A DNA stretch of 64,000 nt from Streptomyces sp. Je 1-332 (lineage in GTDB: Bacteria > Actinomycetota > Actinomycetes > Streptomycetales > Streptomycetaceae), in contig NZ_CP160402.1 of NCBI RefSeq assembly GCF_040730185.1, positions 5,394,001 through 5,458,000 on the forward strand, written 5' to 3'. The notes under the pieces were generated by a model. That model did not search any database and was not told the origin of the DNA. It was given only the letters and a program-made list of their open reading frames with translations. The translations under genes and the position numbers were made by a program. This document shows positions 10,001-17,621 of this stretch, one piece after another (positions within the stretch are counted from its first letter, which is position 1; every line of letters begins with the position of its first letter).

Positions 10001-10325
10001 CCGCCACCCGCAGCTCGCCGTCTACCAACTCGCCCTGCGCGAAGGCGCGGTCGACGACGCCTTCGAAGGCGTGCGCCCAGAGGCGGGCGGCGCGGAACTG
10101 GTGCAGCTGCGCCAGGGCGCCGCCAAGAAGGACGGCGGCGAAGCCCTCCCCAAGGTGCAGGCCCAGGAGCCGCTCTCCGGGGAGTGGGTGGGCGACCTCC
10201 TCGCCACCGCGGCGGGCAAGGTCCTCGACGAACGCTTCACGCCCACCACCGGCCAGCACTGCACGCACTGCGCCTTCCGGGCCTCGTGCAGCGCCAAGCC
10301 GGAGGGCAGGCAGGTCGTGGAGTGA
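7026..10325 (+). CDS. adnA: ATP-dependent helicase-nuclease subunit AdnA
   Basis: This is one subunit of the actinobacterial AdnAB motor-nuclease that resects double-strand breaks. The 1099-residue protein has UvrD-family motor motifs: Walker A GPGTGKT (~61-67), motif Ia LTFSRKAA, Walker B/DEYQD (~269), GDPDQSIYTFRGAD and the late motif AHRSKGLEW. The C-terminal nuclease is of the PD-(D/E)XK/RecB type (VDFKTGK, ~976, followed by QLAVYQLAL). One Cys near residue 847 plus a terminal C-X2-C-X5-C cluster (CTHCAFRASC) match the iron-sulfur staple of AddB-type nucleases. The start is GTG. AdnA is distinguished from the second subunit by its position first in the cluster and by the Cys cluster. The partner gene follows, but a lipoprotein gene lies between them. 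Confidence 0.9.
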   Translation: MSSTSSARHTRHPSHHPVRQGAQGAYRLVRTPPVRVDPPRLDARQRAVVDHPGGPLLVLAGPGTGKTTTLVESVAARVAKGTEPERVLVLTFSRKAAVELRDRMALRMGAANAPQATTFHSFCYALIRAHQDADLFVEPLRLLSGPEQDVAVRELLAGQIDLAGEGRSHVRWPDELRACLTTRGFADEVRAVLARSRELGLGPDALDAFARRAGRPDWGAAAAFLAEYLDVLDMQGVLDYAELVHRAVLLARRPEVARALGAQYDAVFVDEYQDTDPAQVRLLHALAGGGRSLVAFGDPDQSIYTFRGADVNGILEFPDRFPRADGTAAPVEVLTTSRRSGSGLLAATRLLTRRMPLTRLPAEKVRAHRELAAVRDGGHVETYTYPTSGAELDNIADILRRAHLEDGVPWGEMAVLVRAGAHTIPAVRRSLTAAGVPLDIDGDDIALRHEPAVTPLLTALRAVATAVVTQPPPTGAWLDTETALTLLTSPLAGMDAADLRRLGRALRAEERAAGNHLPPPSDDLLARALAEPERLVAHDPAYARGAQRLGALLSKARGCLAGGGTAEEALWELWDGTPWPRRLERTARRGGAAGRNADRDLDAVCALFAYASRAEERTGGRGALNFLEETEAQDIAADTLMRRAVRPDAVRLMTAHRSKGLEWRLVVVAGVQEGLWPDLRRRGSLLEADRIGSDGLAEPLTPGALLSEERRLFYVAATRARERLVVTAVKAPADDGDQPSRFLTELGVEPKDITGRPRRPLSVSALVAELRSTTVDPRVSEPLREAAAHRLARLAALSDADGRPLVPSAHPYRWWGMYEPTASEVPLRDRDKPVVLSGSALDQLANTCSLQWFLGREVKADAPATAAQGFGNVVHVLADEVASGRTPADLAVLMERLDSVWDALAFDAPWKSAQEKEHARVALERFLQWHVMDRAARTPVSSEHDFDVTLEAGPYEVRVRGSMDRVEQDAHGRAYVVDFKTGKQTPTAAEVARHPQLAVYQLALREGAVDDAFEGVRPEAGGAELVQLRQGAAKKDGGEALPKVQAQEPLSGEWVGDLLATAAGKVLDERFTPTTGQHCTHCAFRASCSAKPEGRQVVE

Positions 10326-10439
10326 CGCCCCCGGAGGGAACCAGTGGCCAACGTCACCTCTCACACCTTGTGTTCATAGCAGGCTCACAGGCCATCTAAA
10401 GTCGCGGCAAAGCTCTACGTCTTCTGAGGAGAAACACAC

Positions 10440-11135
10440 ATGGCAGCCAACCGGAAGCTCCTGGCCGCGGCAGTCGCCTGCGCCGCCGCGTTCGTCGGCA
10501 TCACGGGCTGCTCCAGCGAGGAGAAGGACCCCTTCGAGGGAATGAGCGCCGACAAGATCGCCAAGAAGGCGTCCGACGCGTCCAAGGACGCGGGCTCCTT
10601 CCGGGTCGCCGGCGAGGGCAAGCAGGACGCCGAGACGGTCAAGGTCGACTTCTCGGTCGCCAAGTCCGGTGACTGCAAGGGCAAGGTGGGCGGCGGCGCG
10701 GCCGGCACCGCCGAGCTGCTCGTGTCCGGCAACACCCAGTACATGAAGGGCGACGAGGCGTACTGGAAGAAGGCCATGGGCGGCAGCGGCAAGGCCGCGG
10801 CCCTCAAGGACAAGTGGGTCAAGACGCCGAACGGGGAGAACGGCGGTGTCTGCGACCCCGACGCCATGTTCCAGTCCAAGGACCTCAAGGACATGAAGCG
10901 CGAGAAGGACTCCGAGGTCGACGGCAAGAAGGCGGCCGTCCTCACGAAGAACAAGTCGGGCAAGAAGACCACCTTCTACGTCGCCGCCGAAGGCAAGCCC
11001 TACTTCCTGAAGGTCGTCACCTCGGGCAAGGAGGACCCGGGCACGATGAACTTCTCGGACTACGGCAAGCCCGTCGCCGTCAAGGCCCCGGCTCCGGGCG
11101 ACGTCATGGACATGGAAGAGCTCATGAAGTCGTGA
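10440..11135 (+). CDS. Small lipoprotein of unknown function between adnA and adnB
   Basis: The 231-residue product has a signal peptide and lipobox (GITGC, followed by SSEE), so it is exported and lipid-anchored. The mature part is Lys/Asp/Gly-rich and resembles actinobacterial LolA/LppX-like lipoproteins in general layout (a SFRVAGEG-type strand early, Cys pair around residues 80 and 139), but I cannot assign a function. A good site GAGGAG stands 9 bases before the ATG. A 114-base gap separates it from adnA, so it may have its own promoter. Its location between the two subunits of a cytoplasmic DNA-repair complex is odd, and a functional connection is not obvious. Confidence 0.82.
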   Translation: MAANRKLLAAAVACAAAFVGITGCSSEEKDPFEGMSADKIAKKASDASKDAGSFRVAGEGKQDAETVKVDFSVAKSGDCKGKVGGGAAGTAELLVSGNTQYMKGDEAYWKKAMGGSGKAAALKDKWVKTPNGENGGVCDPDAMFQSKDLKDMKREKDSEVDGKKAAVLTKNKSGKKTTFYVAAEGKPYFLKVVTSGKEDPGTMNFSDYGKPVAVKAPAPGDVMDMEELMKS

Positions 11136-11225
11136 CGCCCGGAAAGTCCTGACGCCAGGAGCGAAGGCGGTCACTGACACCCGGGCCCGCCCCGATTGTC
11201 AGTGGCCGCCGCTAGCCTCTCTGAC

Positions 11226-14200
11226 GTGCCACCTCGTATCACCGACCCCGAGCAGCTCAAAGAGCTCCTCGGCATCCCGTTCACCCCGGAGCAGACGGCC
11301 TGCATCACCGCGCCGCCCGCCCCGCAGGTGATCGTGGCCGGAGCCGGGTCGGGCAAGACGACGGTGATGGCGGCCCGCGTGGTCTGGCTGGTCGGCACGG
11401 GGCAGGTCGCCCCCGAGCAGGTCCTCGGCCTGACGTTCACCAACAAGGCGGCGGGTGAACTCGCCGAGCGGGTGCGCCAGGCGCTCATCAAGGCCGGCGT
11501 CACCGACCCCGAAGCCCTGGACCCGGACCATCCTCCGGGCGAGCCGGTCATCTCCACGTACCACGCGTTCGCGGGCCGCCTGCTGACCGACCACGGCCTG
11601 CGCCTGGGACTCGAACCCACCGCCCGGCTGCTCGCCGACGCCACCCGCTTCCAGCTCGCCGCGCGCGTGCTGCGCGAGGCGCCGGGCCCCTATCCCGCGC
11701 TGACCCGTTCCTTCCCCGACCTCGTCAGCGACCTCCTCGCCCTCGACAGCGAGCTCGCCGAACACCTCGTACGGCCCGAGAAGCTCCGCGCTTACGACAC
11801 CGAGCTGCTGAGCACCCTGGAGGGCGCCAAGCTCTCCAACGCCGACCTGCGCAAGGTGCCGGAGACAGCCGCCGCCCGGCTCGAACTGGCCGAGCTCGTC
11901 GGCCGCTACAGGGAGGCGAAGCGCTCCCGCGACCTCCTCGACTTCGGCGACCAGATCGCCCTCTCCGCGACGCTGGCCCGCACGCGCGCGGAGGTCGGCG
12001 AGATCCTGCGGGACGAGTTCCGGGTCGTCCTGCTCGACGAGTACCAGGACACGTCGGTGGCCCAGCGCATCCTCCTGGCAGGCCTCTTCGGGGGCGGAAC
12101 GGGCCACCCCGTGACCGCGGTCGGCGACCCCTGCCAGGCGATCTACGGCTGGCGCGGCGCGTCCGTGGCGAACCTCGACGACTTCCCCGAGCACTTCGCG
12201 TACGCCGACGGCAGCCCCGCCGCCCGCCACGCGCTCAGCGAGAACCGCCGCAGCGGCGGCCGTCTCCTGGACCTCGCGAACGGCCTCGCGGAGCCGCTGC
12301 GGGCCATGCACGCGGGCGTGGAGGCGCTGCGGCCCGCGCCCGGGGCCGAGCGCGACGGCATGGTGCGCTGCGCCCTGCTGCGTACGCACGCCGAGGAGAT
12401 CGACTGGCTCGCCGACTCGATCGCGCACCTCGTGCGCACCGGCAAGGCCCCCGGTGAGATCGCGGTCCTGTGCCGCACGGCCACCGACTTCGCGCAGATC
12501 CAGGGCGCGCTTGTGGCCCGCGATGTCCCCGTGGAGGTCGTCGGCCTCGCCGGACTTCTGCACCTCCCCGAGGTCGCCGATCTGGTCGCCGTCTGTGAGG
12601 TGCTCCAGGACCCGGGTGCGAACGCCTCCCTGGTGCGCCTGTTGACCGGCCCACGCTGGCGCATCGGCCCGCGCGACCTCGCCCTCCTCGGCCGCCGCGC
12701 GCGCCTTCTCGTACGTCACGGGCACGCCTCTCCGGACGACGACCCCGACCGGCGTCTCGCCGAAGCGGTCGAGGGGGTCGACCCCGCCGAGGTGATATCG
12801 CTCGCGGACGCGCTCGACACCTTCCTGGAGACGCCGCTGGAGGAGGACACGGAGGACGACGGGCTGCCCTTCTCGCCGGAGGCGAGGGTGCGGTTCGCGC
12901 GTCTCGCCGCCGAACTGCGCGATCTGCGCCGCTCGCTGGCCGACCCGCTGATGGACGTGCTGCACCGGGTGCTCGCCGTCACGGGCCTCGAGGTCGAACT
13001 TTCCGCGTCACCGCACGCCCTCGCGGCCCGCCGCCGCGAGACGCTCTCGAACTTCCTGGACGTCGCCGCGTCCTTCGCGGCGAACGACAGCGGGGCGAGC
13101 CTGCTGGCCTTCCTCGCCTTCCTGCGGACGGCCGCGCAGTACGAGAAGGGCCTGGACAACGCCCTGCCCGGCGGCGAGAACACGGTCAAGGTGCTCACCG
13201 CGCACAAGTCCAAGGGCCTGGAGTGGGACGTCGTGGCCGTCCCCGGCCTGGTCACCGGTACGTTCCCCAGCACCCAGGGCCGCGAGAAGTGGACGGCCCA
13301 GGGCAAGGTCGTCCCGCACGCGCTGCGCGGGGACGCGGCGACCCTGCCCGACATCGAGGCGTGGGACTCGCGGTCCATGAAGGCCTTCCACGAGGACATG
13401 AAGGAGCATCAGCGCACCGAGGAGCTCCGCCTCGGCTATGTGACGTTCACCCGCCCCCGCTCGCTGCTCCTGGGCTCCGGCCACTGGTGGGGCCCTTCGC
13501 AGAAGAAGCCGCGCGGCCCATCGGACTTCCTGAGGGCGCTGTACGACCACTGCGCGGTGGGTCACGGCGAGATCGAGGCCTGGGCGGACGAACCGGATGA
13601 GGGCGAGGAGAACCCCGCCCTGGCGGAGGGCGCCGCCGAGCACGCGTGGCCGCTCCCGCTGGACGACATGTCCCTGGCTCGCCGTAGGGCCGCCGCCCGG
13701 ACGGTCCTCACGCAGTTGGACCGCCTGACGGGGGAGGGGGCCCCCGATGCGACGGACGACGCCCGCTCGCACGAGGAGCCCCACCCGTCGGCGTACGACG
13801 ATGTGCCCCCGGCCGAGGACCCGGACTGGCCACCCCCTCCGGAGGACGAAGAGCCGCCGGACGCCGCCCCCGGGGACGCCGACCCCGAGGACGCCGACCC
13901 CGAGGACTGGGACTCCTGGACATCGGCCCGCCCGACAATCCCGCACCAGGCAGCCGCCCCGCCCTCCGAGCCGCAGGCCCGCCCGCACCCCGCGACCCCC
14001 GACCCGCAGGAGCCCCGCCTCACCCCGGAGGAGGCCCGCCTCACCCCGGAGGAGGCCCGCACGCTCGCCTCCTGGGACCGTGACCTGGACGCCCTCACCG
14101 GCGAACTCCTGCGTGCCCGGGAGACGATCAGGGACATCCCCGTACCGGCATCCCTCACCGCGTCTGAGGTGCTGCGTCTCGCCGCCGACCCGGAGGGCTT

Positions 14201-14789
14201 CGCGCAGGAGCTCGCGCGCCCCATGCCGCGTCCACCACAACCCGCGGCCCGACGAGGCACCCGTTTCCACGCCTGGATCGAGACGCGCTTCGAGGAGCTG
14301 CGCCTCCCGCTGCTCGGCCCCGAGGAACTGCCGGGCGGCGGCCCCGGAGAGGCCGAGATCGCCGACGAGCGCGACCTGGACGCGCTCAAGGAAGCCTTCG
14401 AGCGCACCGAGTACGCCCACTGCACCCCGCACCGCGTCGAGGTGCCCTTCCAGCTGACGCTCGCCGGTCGTGTGGTCTGCGGCCGGATCGACGCCGTCTA
14501 CAAGGAGGTCGACGGCGACGACGTGACGTACGAGATCGTCGACTGGAAGACCAGCCGCACCCGCACCGCCGATCCCCTCCAGCTCGCCGTCTACCGCCTG
14601 GCCTGGGCCGAGCTGCACGACGTGCCCCCGGAGTCCGTGAAGGCGTCGTTCCTGTACGTGCGCAGCGGGGAGATCTCCCGCCCCGCGCACCTGCCGGGCC
14701 GGGCCGAACTGGAGCGGATCCTCCTTGCGGAACCGGACGGGCAGCCGGGTGACGAACCACCGGACGAAACGGCTCCCGGGGGCGGCTAG
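11226..14789 (+). CDS. adnB: ATP-dependent helicase-nuclease subunit AdnB
   Basis: This is the partner of AdnA: an SF1 translocase plus RecB-like nuclease, 1187 residues from GTG 11226. Motifs seen are Walker A GAGSGKT (~39-45), LTFTNKAAGEL, LLDEYQDTS (~270), GDPCQAIYGWRGAS, AHKSKGLEWD, and a C-terminal nuclease with VDWKTSRT (~1104) and QLAVYRLAW. No terminal Cys cluster is present, unlike AdnA. I chose GTG 11226 because a TAGCCT -10 box lies 7 bases upstream, a leaderless pattern; TTG 11196 and GTG 11202 are in-frame alternatives. Between motor and nuclease (~residues 815-960) is a long acidic, Pro-rich linker with exact tandem repeats (DADPEDADPED; RLTPEEARLTPEEAR), making it longer than the ~1100 residues I recall for mycobacterial AdnB. 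Confidence 0.9.
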   Translation: MPPRITDPEQLKELLGIPFTPEQTACITAPPAPQVIVAGAGSGKTTVMAARVVWLVGTGQVAPEQVLGLTFTNKAAGELAERVRQALIKAGVTDPEALDPDHPPGEPVISTYHAFAGRLLTDHGLRLGLEPTARLLADATRFQLAARVLREAPGPYPALTRSFPDLVSDLLALDSELAEHLVRPEKLRAYDTELLSTLEGAKLSNADLRKVPETAAARLELAELVGRYREAKRSRDLLDFGDQIALSATLARTRAEVGEILRDEFRVVLLDEYQDTSVAQRILLAGLFGGGTGHPVTAVGDPCQAIYGWRGASVANLDDFPEHFAYADGSPAARHALSENRRSGGRLLDLANGLAEPLRAMHAGVEALRPAPGAERDGMVRCALLRTHAEEIDWLADSIAHLVRTGKAPGEIAVLCRTATDFAQIQGALVARDVPVEVVGLAGLLHLPEVADLVAVCEVLQDPGANASLVRLLTGPRWRIGPRDLALLGRRARLLVRHGHASPDDDPDRRLAEAVEGVDPAEVISLADALDTFLETPLEEDTEDDGLPFSPEARVRFARLAAELRDLRRSLADPLMDVLHRVLAVTGLEVELSASPHALAARRRETLSNFLDVAASFAANDSGASLLAFLAFLRTAAQYEKGLDNALPGGENTVKVLTAHKSKGLEWDVVAVPGLVTGTFPSTQGREKWTAQGKVVPHALRGDAATLPDIEAWDSRSMKAFHEDMKEHQRTEELRLGYVTFTRPRSLLLGSGHWWGPSQKKPRGPSDFLRALYDHCAVGHGEIEAWADEPDEGEENPALAEGAAEHAWPLPLDDMSLARRRAAARTVLTQLDRLTGEGAPDATDDARSHEEPHPSAYDDVPPAEDPDWPPPPEDEEPPDAAPGDADPEDADPEDWDSWTSARPTIPHQAAAPPSEPQARPHPATPDPQEPRLTPEEARLTPEEARTLASWDRDLDALTGELLRARETIRDIPVPASLTASEVLRLAADPEGFAQELARPMPRPPQPAARRGTRFHAWIETRFEELRLPLLGPEELPGGGPGEAEIADERDLDALKEAFERTEYAHCTPHRVEVPFQLTLAGRVVCGRIDAVYKEVDGDDVTYEIVDWKTSRTRTADPLQLAVYRLAWAELHDVPPESVKASFLYVRSGEISRPAHLPGRAELERILLAEPDGQPGDEPPDETAPGGG
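14016..14057 (+). repeat. Exact 21-bp tandem duplication inside adnB
   Basis: Two adjacent identical 21-base units encode RLTPEEA twice in the acidic linker of AdnB. A second short tandem repeat (15-base units encoding DADPE) lies about 140 bases upstream. Both keep the reading frame, as expected for slippage expansion in a linker without a fixed fold. Confidence 0.8.
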
Positions 14790-14799
14790 GCTCGTGACC

Positions 14800-16221
14800 A
14801 TGAGCCAGTCCGTTGACAGTGACGTCAGTGGCGTCAGCGCCGTTCGTACGTACATCCAGACCCACCGTGCCGCCTTCCTCGACGACCTCGCCGAGTGGCT
14901 GCGCATCCCCTCTGTGTCGGCAGAGCCCGACCACGCACAGGACGTGCGGCGCAGCGCGGACTGGCTCGCCGCGCAGCTCAAGGAGACCGGCTTCCCGACC
15001 GCCGGGGTCTGGCAGACGGCCGGCGCTCCCGCTGTCTTCGCCGAGTGGCCCTCGGGCGACCCGCAGGCCCCCACGATCCTGGTCTACGGCCACCACGACG
15101 TGCAGCCCGCGGCCCGCGAGGACGGCTGGCACACGGACCCCTTCGAGCCCGTCGTCCAGGGCAACCGCCTCTACGCGCGCGGAGCCGCCGACGACAAGGG
15201 CCAGGTGTTCTTCCACACACTCGGCGTCCGCGCCCACCTCGCCGCCACCGGCCGCACCGCCCCCGCCGTGAACCTGAAGCTCCTCATCGAGGGCGAGGAG
15301 GAGTCGGGCTCCCCGCACTTCCGCGCGCTGATCGAGGAGCACAAGGAGCGCATCGCGGCCGACGCGGTGATCGTCTCGGACACCGGAATGTGGGCGGAGG
15401 ACACCCCCACGGTGTGCACCGGCATGCGCGGCCTCGCCGACTGCGAGATCCAGCTGCGGGGCCCCGACCAGGACATCCACTCGGGCTCCTTCGGCGGCGC
15501 CGTCCCGAACCCGGCGACCGCCGCCGCCCGCCTCGTCGCCGCACTGCACGACGAGCACGCGCGCGTGGCCGTACCCGGCTTCTACGAAGGCATCACCGAA
15601 CTCACCGACCGCGAGCGCGAACTCTTCGCCGAGCTGCCCTTCGACGAGCAGCGGTGGCTGAGCACGGCCAAGTCGCACGCGACATACGGAGAAGCGGGCC
15701 ACACCACCCTGGAGCGCATCTGGGCCCGCCCCACCGCAGAGGTCAACGGCATCGGCGGCGGCTACCAAGGACCGGGCGGCAAGACGATCGTCCCGTCGTC
15801 CGCCTTCCTGAAGCTGTCCTTCCGCCTCGTCGCGGGCCAGGACCCGGACCGCGTCGAAGAGGCCGTACGCACGTGGGTCGCCGACCAGTTGCCCGACGGG
15901 ATCAGCCACTCGATCACCTTCGGCGCCGCCACGCGCCCGTGCCTGACGCCGCTCGACCACCCCGCCCTGCAGTCCGTCGTACGGGCGATGGGCCAAGCCT
16001 TCGAACAGCCGATCCGCTTCACCCGGGAGGGCGGTTCGGGACCGGCGGCCGACCTCCAGGACGTACTCGCCGCCCCCGTGCTCTTCCTGGGCATCTCCGT
16101 GCCGTCCGACGGCTGGCACGCACCGAACGAGAAGGTCGAACTCGATCTGCTCCTCAAGGGAGTCGAGACGACGGCCTACCTGTGGAGCGATCTCGCCGAG
16201 CACTGGCGCGATGCACACTGA
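14800..16221 (+). CDS. M20-family dipeptidase (zinc metallopeptidase)
   Basis: This 473-residue cytosolic dinuclear-zinc peptidase belongs to the ArgE/DapE/CNDP group. Metal ligands and catalytic residues are visible: GHHDVQP (His, Asp), ARGAADDKGQ (bridging Asp), EGEEESGSPHF (catalytic Glu and ligand), a dimerisation-domain insert, and a late GGSGPAADL segment. It is co-oriented with adnB. The start ATG 14800 is preceded by a TAGGCT -10 box only 7 bases upstream, so the transcript is probably leaderless and the gene separately transcribed from adnB, whose end it nearly touches. Substrates are likely dipeptides or acylated amino acids; specificity is not predictable. Confidence 0.88.
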   Translation: MSQSVDSDVSGVSAVRTYIQTHRAAFLDDLAEWLRIPSVSAEPDHAQDVRRSADWLAAQLKETGFPTAGVWQTAGAPAVFAEWPSGDPQAPTILVYGHHDVQPAAREDGWHTDPFEPVVQGNRLYARGAADDKGQVFFHTLGVRAHLAATGRTAPAVNLKLLIEGEEESGSPHFRALIEEHKERIAADAVIVSDTGMWAEDTPTVCTGMRGLADCEIQLRGPDQDIHSGSFGGAVPNPATAAARLVAALHDEHARVAVPGFYEGITELTDRERELFAELPFDEQRWLSTAKSHATYGEAGHTTLERIWARPTAEVNGIGGGYQGPGGKTIVPSSAFLKLSFRLVAGQDPDRVEEAVRTWVADQLPDGISHSITFGAATRPCLTPLDHPALQSVVRAMGQAFEQPIRFTREGGSGPAADLQDVLAAPVLFLGISVPSDGWHAPNEKVELDLLLKGVETTAYLWSDLAEHWRDAH

Positions 16222-16287
16222 GCCGCGCCTTGCCGACCTTGCCGCCTTGCCGCACCACCCATTCCATCGGGGGAGTTGGAAGCACCT

Positions 16288-17235
16288 GTGACGACCTGGA
16301 CCGACCGCACCGCTGACCGTCCCGTCTCGCTCACCGCACCGAGCGGTATCGACCGGGCGGCCCACCACCGCCTCGACGAGGCCTGGCTCGCCGCAGCCTG
16401 GAGCCACCCCACGACACGGGTCTTCGTGGTCTCCGGCGGCCAGGTGCTCATCGACGAGACACCGGACGGCAGCACCGAACTGGTGATGACGCCGTCGTTC
16501 GAGGCGCCCCTCACCGAAGCCCACCGCTACTTCCTGGGCACGGACGACGACGGCGTCAGCTACTTCGCGCTGCAGAAGGACTCCCTGCCGGGCCGCATGG
16601 ACCAGCAGGCCCGCCCCGCGGGCCTGCGCGAGGCCGGGCTCCTGCTGTCGCCCCGCGACGCGGGCCTGATGGTGCACGCCGTCGCCCTGGAGAACTGGCA
16701 GCGCCTGCACCGCTTCTGCTCGCGCTGCGGCGAGCGCACGGTCATCGCTGCGGCCGGACACATCCGCCGCTGCCAGGCGTGCGGCGCCGAGCACTACCCG
16801 CGTACGGACCCGGCCGTGATCATGCTCGTGACGGACGACCAGGACCGCGCGCTCCTCGGCCGCCAGGTGCACTGGCCCGAGGGCCGCTTCTCGACGCTCG
16901 CGGGCTTCGTGGAGCCGGGCGAGTCCATCGAGACGTCGGTGCGGCGCGAGGTCTGGGAGGAGGCCGGCGTGACGGTCGGCGACGTCGAGTACGTCGCGAG
17001 CCAGCCCTGGCCGTTCCCCTCCAGCCTGATGCTGGGCTTCATGGCCAACGCCACGTCGTACGAGATCAACGTGGACGGCGAGGAGATCTCCGAGGCGCGC
17101 TGGTTCTCCCGGGAAGACCTGCGGGCCGCATTCGAGTCCGGGGAGGTCCTGCCTCCCTACGGGATCTCGATTGCGGCCCGACTGATCGAGCTCTGGTACG
17201 GAAAGCCCCTGCCGAAGCCGGGCACCGTCGGCTAG
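16288..17235 (+). CDS. nudC: NAD(H) pyrophosphatase NudC
   Basis: NudC hydrolyses NAD(H) to NMN(H) and AMP and removes NAD caps from RNA 5' ends. The 315-residue protein has an N-terminal dimerisation domain, a four-Cys zinc ribbon (CSRCGER...CQACGAE, around residue 150), the Nudix box GFVEPGES through REVWEEAGV, and the NudC signature SQPWPFPSSLM that distinguishes NADH pyrophosphatases from other Nudix enzymes. I prefer GTG 16288, with GGAAG 6 bases upstream, over TTG 16276, whose purine tract is too close. Its stop codon overlaps that of the convergent mycoredoxin gene in a shared CTAG. Adjacent nudC and mrx1 occur in mycobacteria too. Confidence 0.93.
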   Translation: MTTWTDRTADRPVSLTAPSGIDRAAHHRLDEAWLAAAWSHPTTRVFVVSGGQVLIDETPDGSTELVMTPSFEAPLTEAHRYFLGTDDDGVSYFALQKDSLPGRMDQQARPAGLREAGLLLSPRDAGLMVHAVALENWQRLHRFCSRCGERTVIAAAGHIRRCQACGAEHYPRTDPAVIMLVTDDQDRALLGRQVHWPEGRFSTLAGFVEPGESIETSVRREVWEEAGVTVGDVEYVASQPWPFPSSLMLGFMANATSYEINVDGEEISEARWFSREDLRAAFESGEVLPPYGISIAARLIELWYGKPLPKPGTVG

Positions 17236-17471
17236 GCCAGCTTCTGCTTCACCTGGGCCAGCGACGGGTTCGTCAGCGTCGAGCCGTCCGGGAAGAGAAC
17301 GGTGGGAACCGTCTGGTTTCCGCCGTTCGCCTTCTCGACGAAGGCCGCGGAGTCCGGGTCGTGCTCAATGTTGATCTCGTTGTACGTGATGCCCTCGCGG
17401 TCCATCTGGCCCTTGAGCCGGCGGCAGTAGCCGCACCACGTGGTGCTGTACATCGTCACAGTGCCCGGCAT
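17232..17471 (-). CDS. mrx1: Mycoredoxin (glutaredoxin-like, CGYC)
   Basis: This is a 79-residue thioredoxin-fold protein that reduces S-mycothiolated proteins in mycothiol-producing actinobacteria. The active site reads WCGYC, the cis-Pro motif is TVPTVLFPDG, and the sequence starts directly with the first strand (GTVTMYSTTW). ATG 17471 is preceded by AAAGGAG at good spacing; an upstream in-frame ATG would overlap the promoter region. A sequence matching a SigR promoter lies just upstream (17520-17546), consistent with control by disulfide stress. It converges on nudC with overlapping stop codons and is divergent from uvrD2. Confidence 0.92.
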   Translation of the reverse strand: MPGTVTMYSTTWCGYCRRLKGQMDREGITYNEINIEHDPDSAAFVEKANGGNQTVPTVLFPDGSTLTNPSLAQVKQKLA

Positions 17472-17519
17472 GTGTCTCGCGCTCCTTTGTTGCTCGGGGT
17501 GCGTCATCGCAATGACCTG

Positions 17520-17546
17520 AACGTACGTGACCCGGCCACCATTCCC
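17520..17546 (-). promoter_or_regulatory. SigR-type promoter of mrx1 (GGGAAT-N18-GTT)
   Basis: On the minus strand GGGAAT (17546-17541) is followed after exactly 18 bases by GTT (17522-17520). This is the established SigR consensus (GGAAT-N18/19-GTT). The predicted start point lies about 40 bases before the mrx1 ATG. The same exact arrangement occurs in front of sigR in this window. Confidence 0.8.
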
Positions 17547-17621
17547 GCATTAGTACGACCGCACCGGCCTCCCTGTGGACAACCGGCTCACGCGCCTCCG
17601 GCGACCTGGCAGCATGGCGGG

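Noticed and set aside
16779..17621. Upstream in-frame extension of uvrD2
   Set aside because: It would run through nudC and the mrx1 region; similarity to UvrD begins after GTG 17622.
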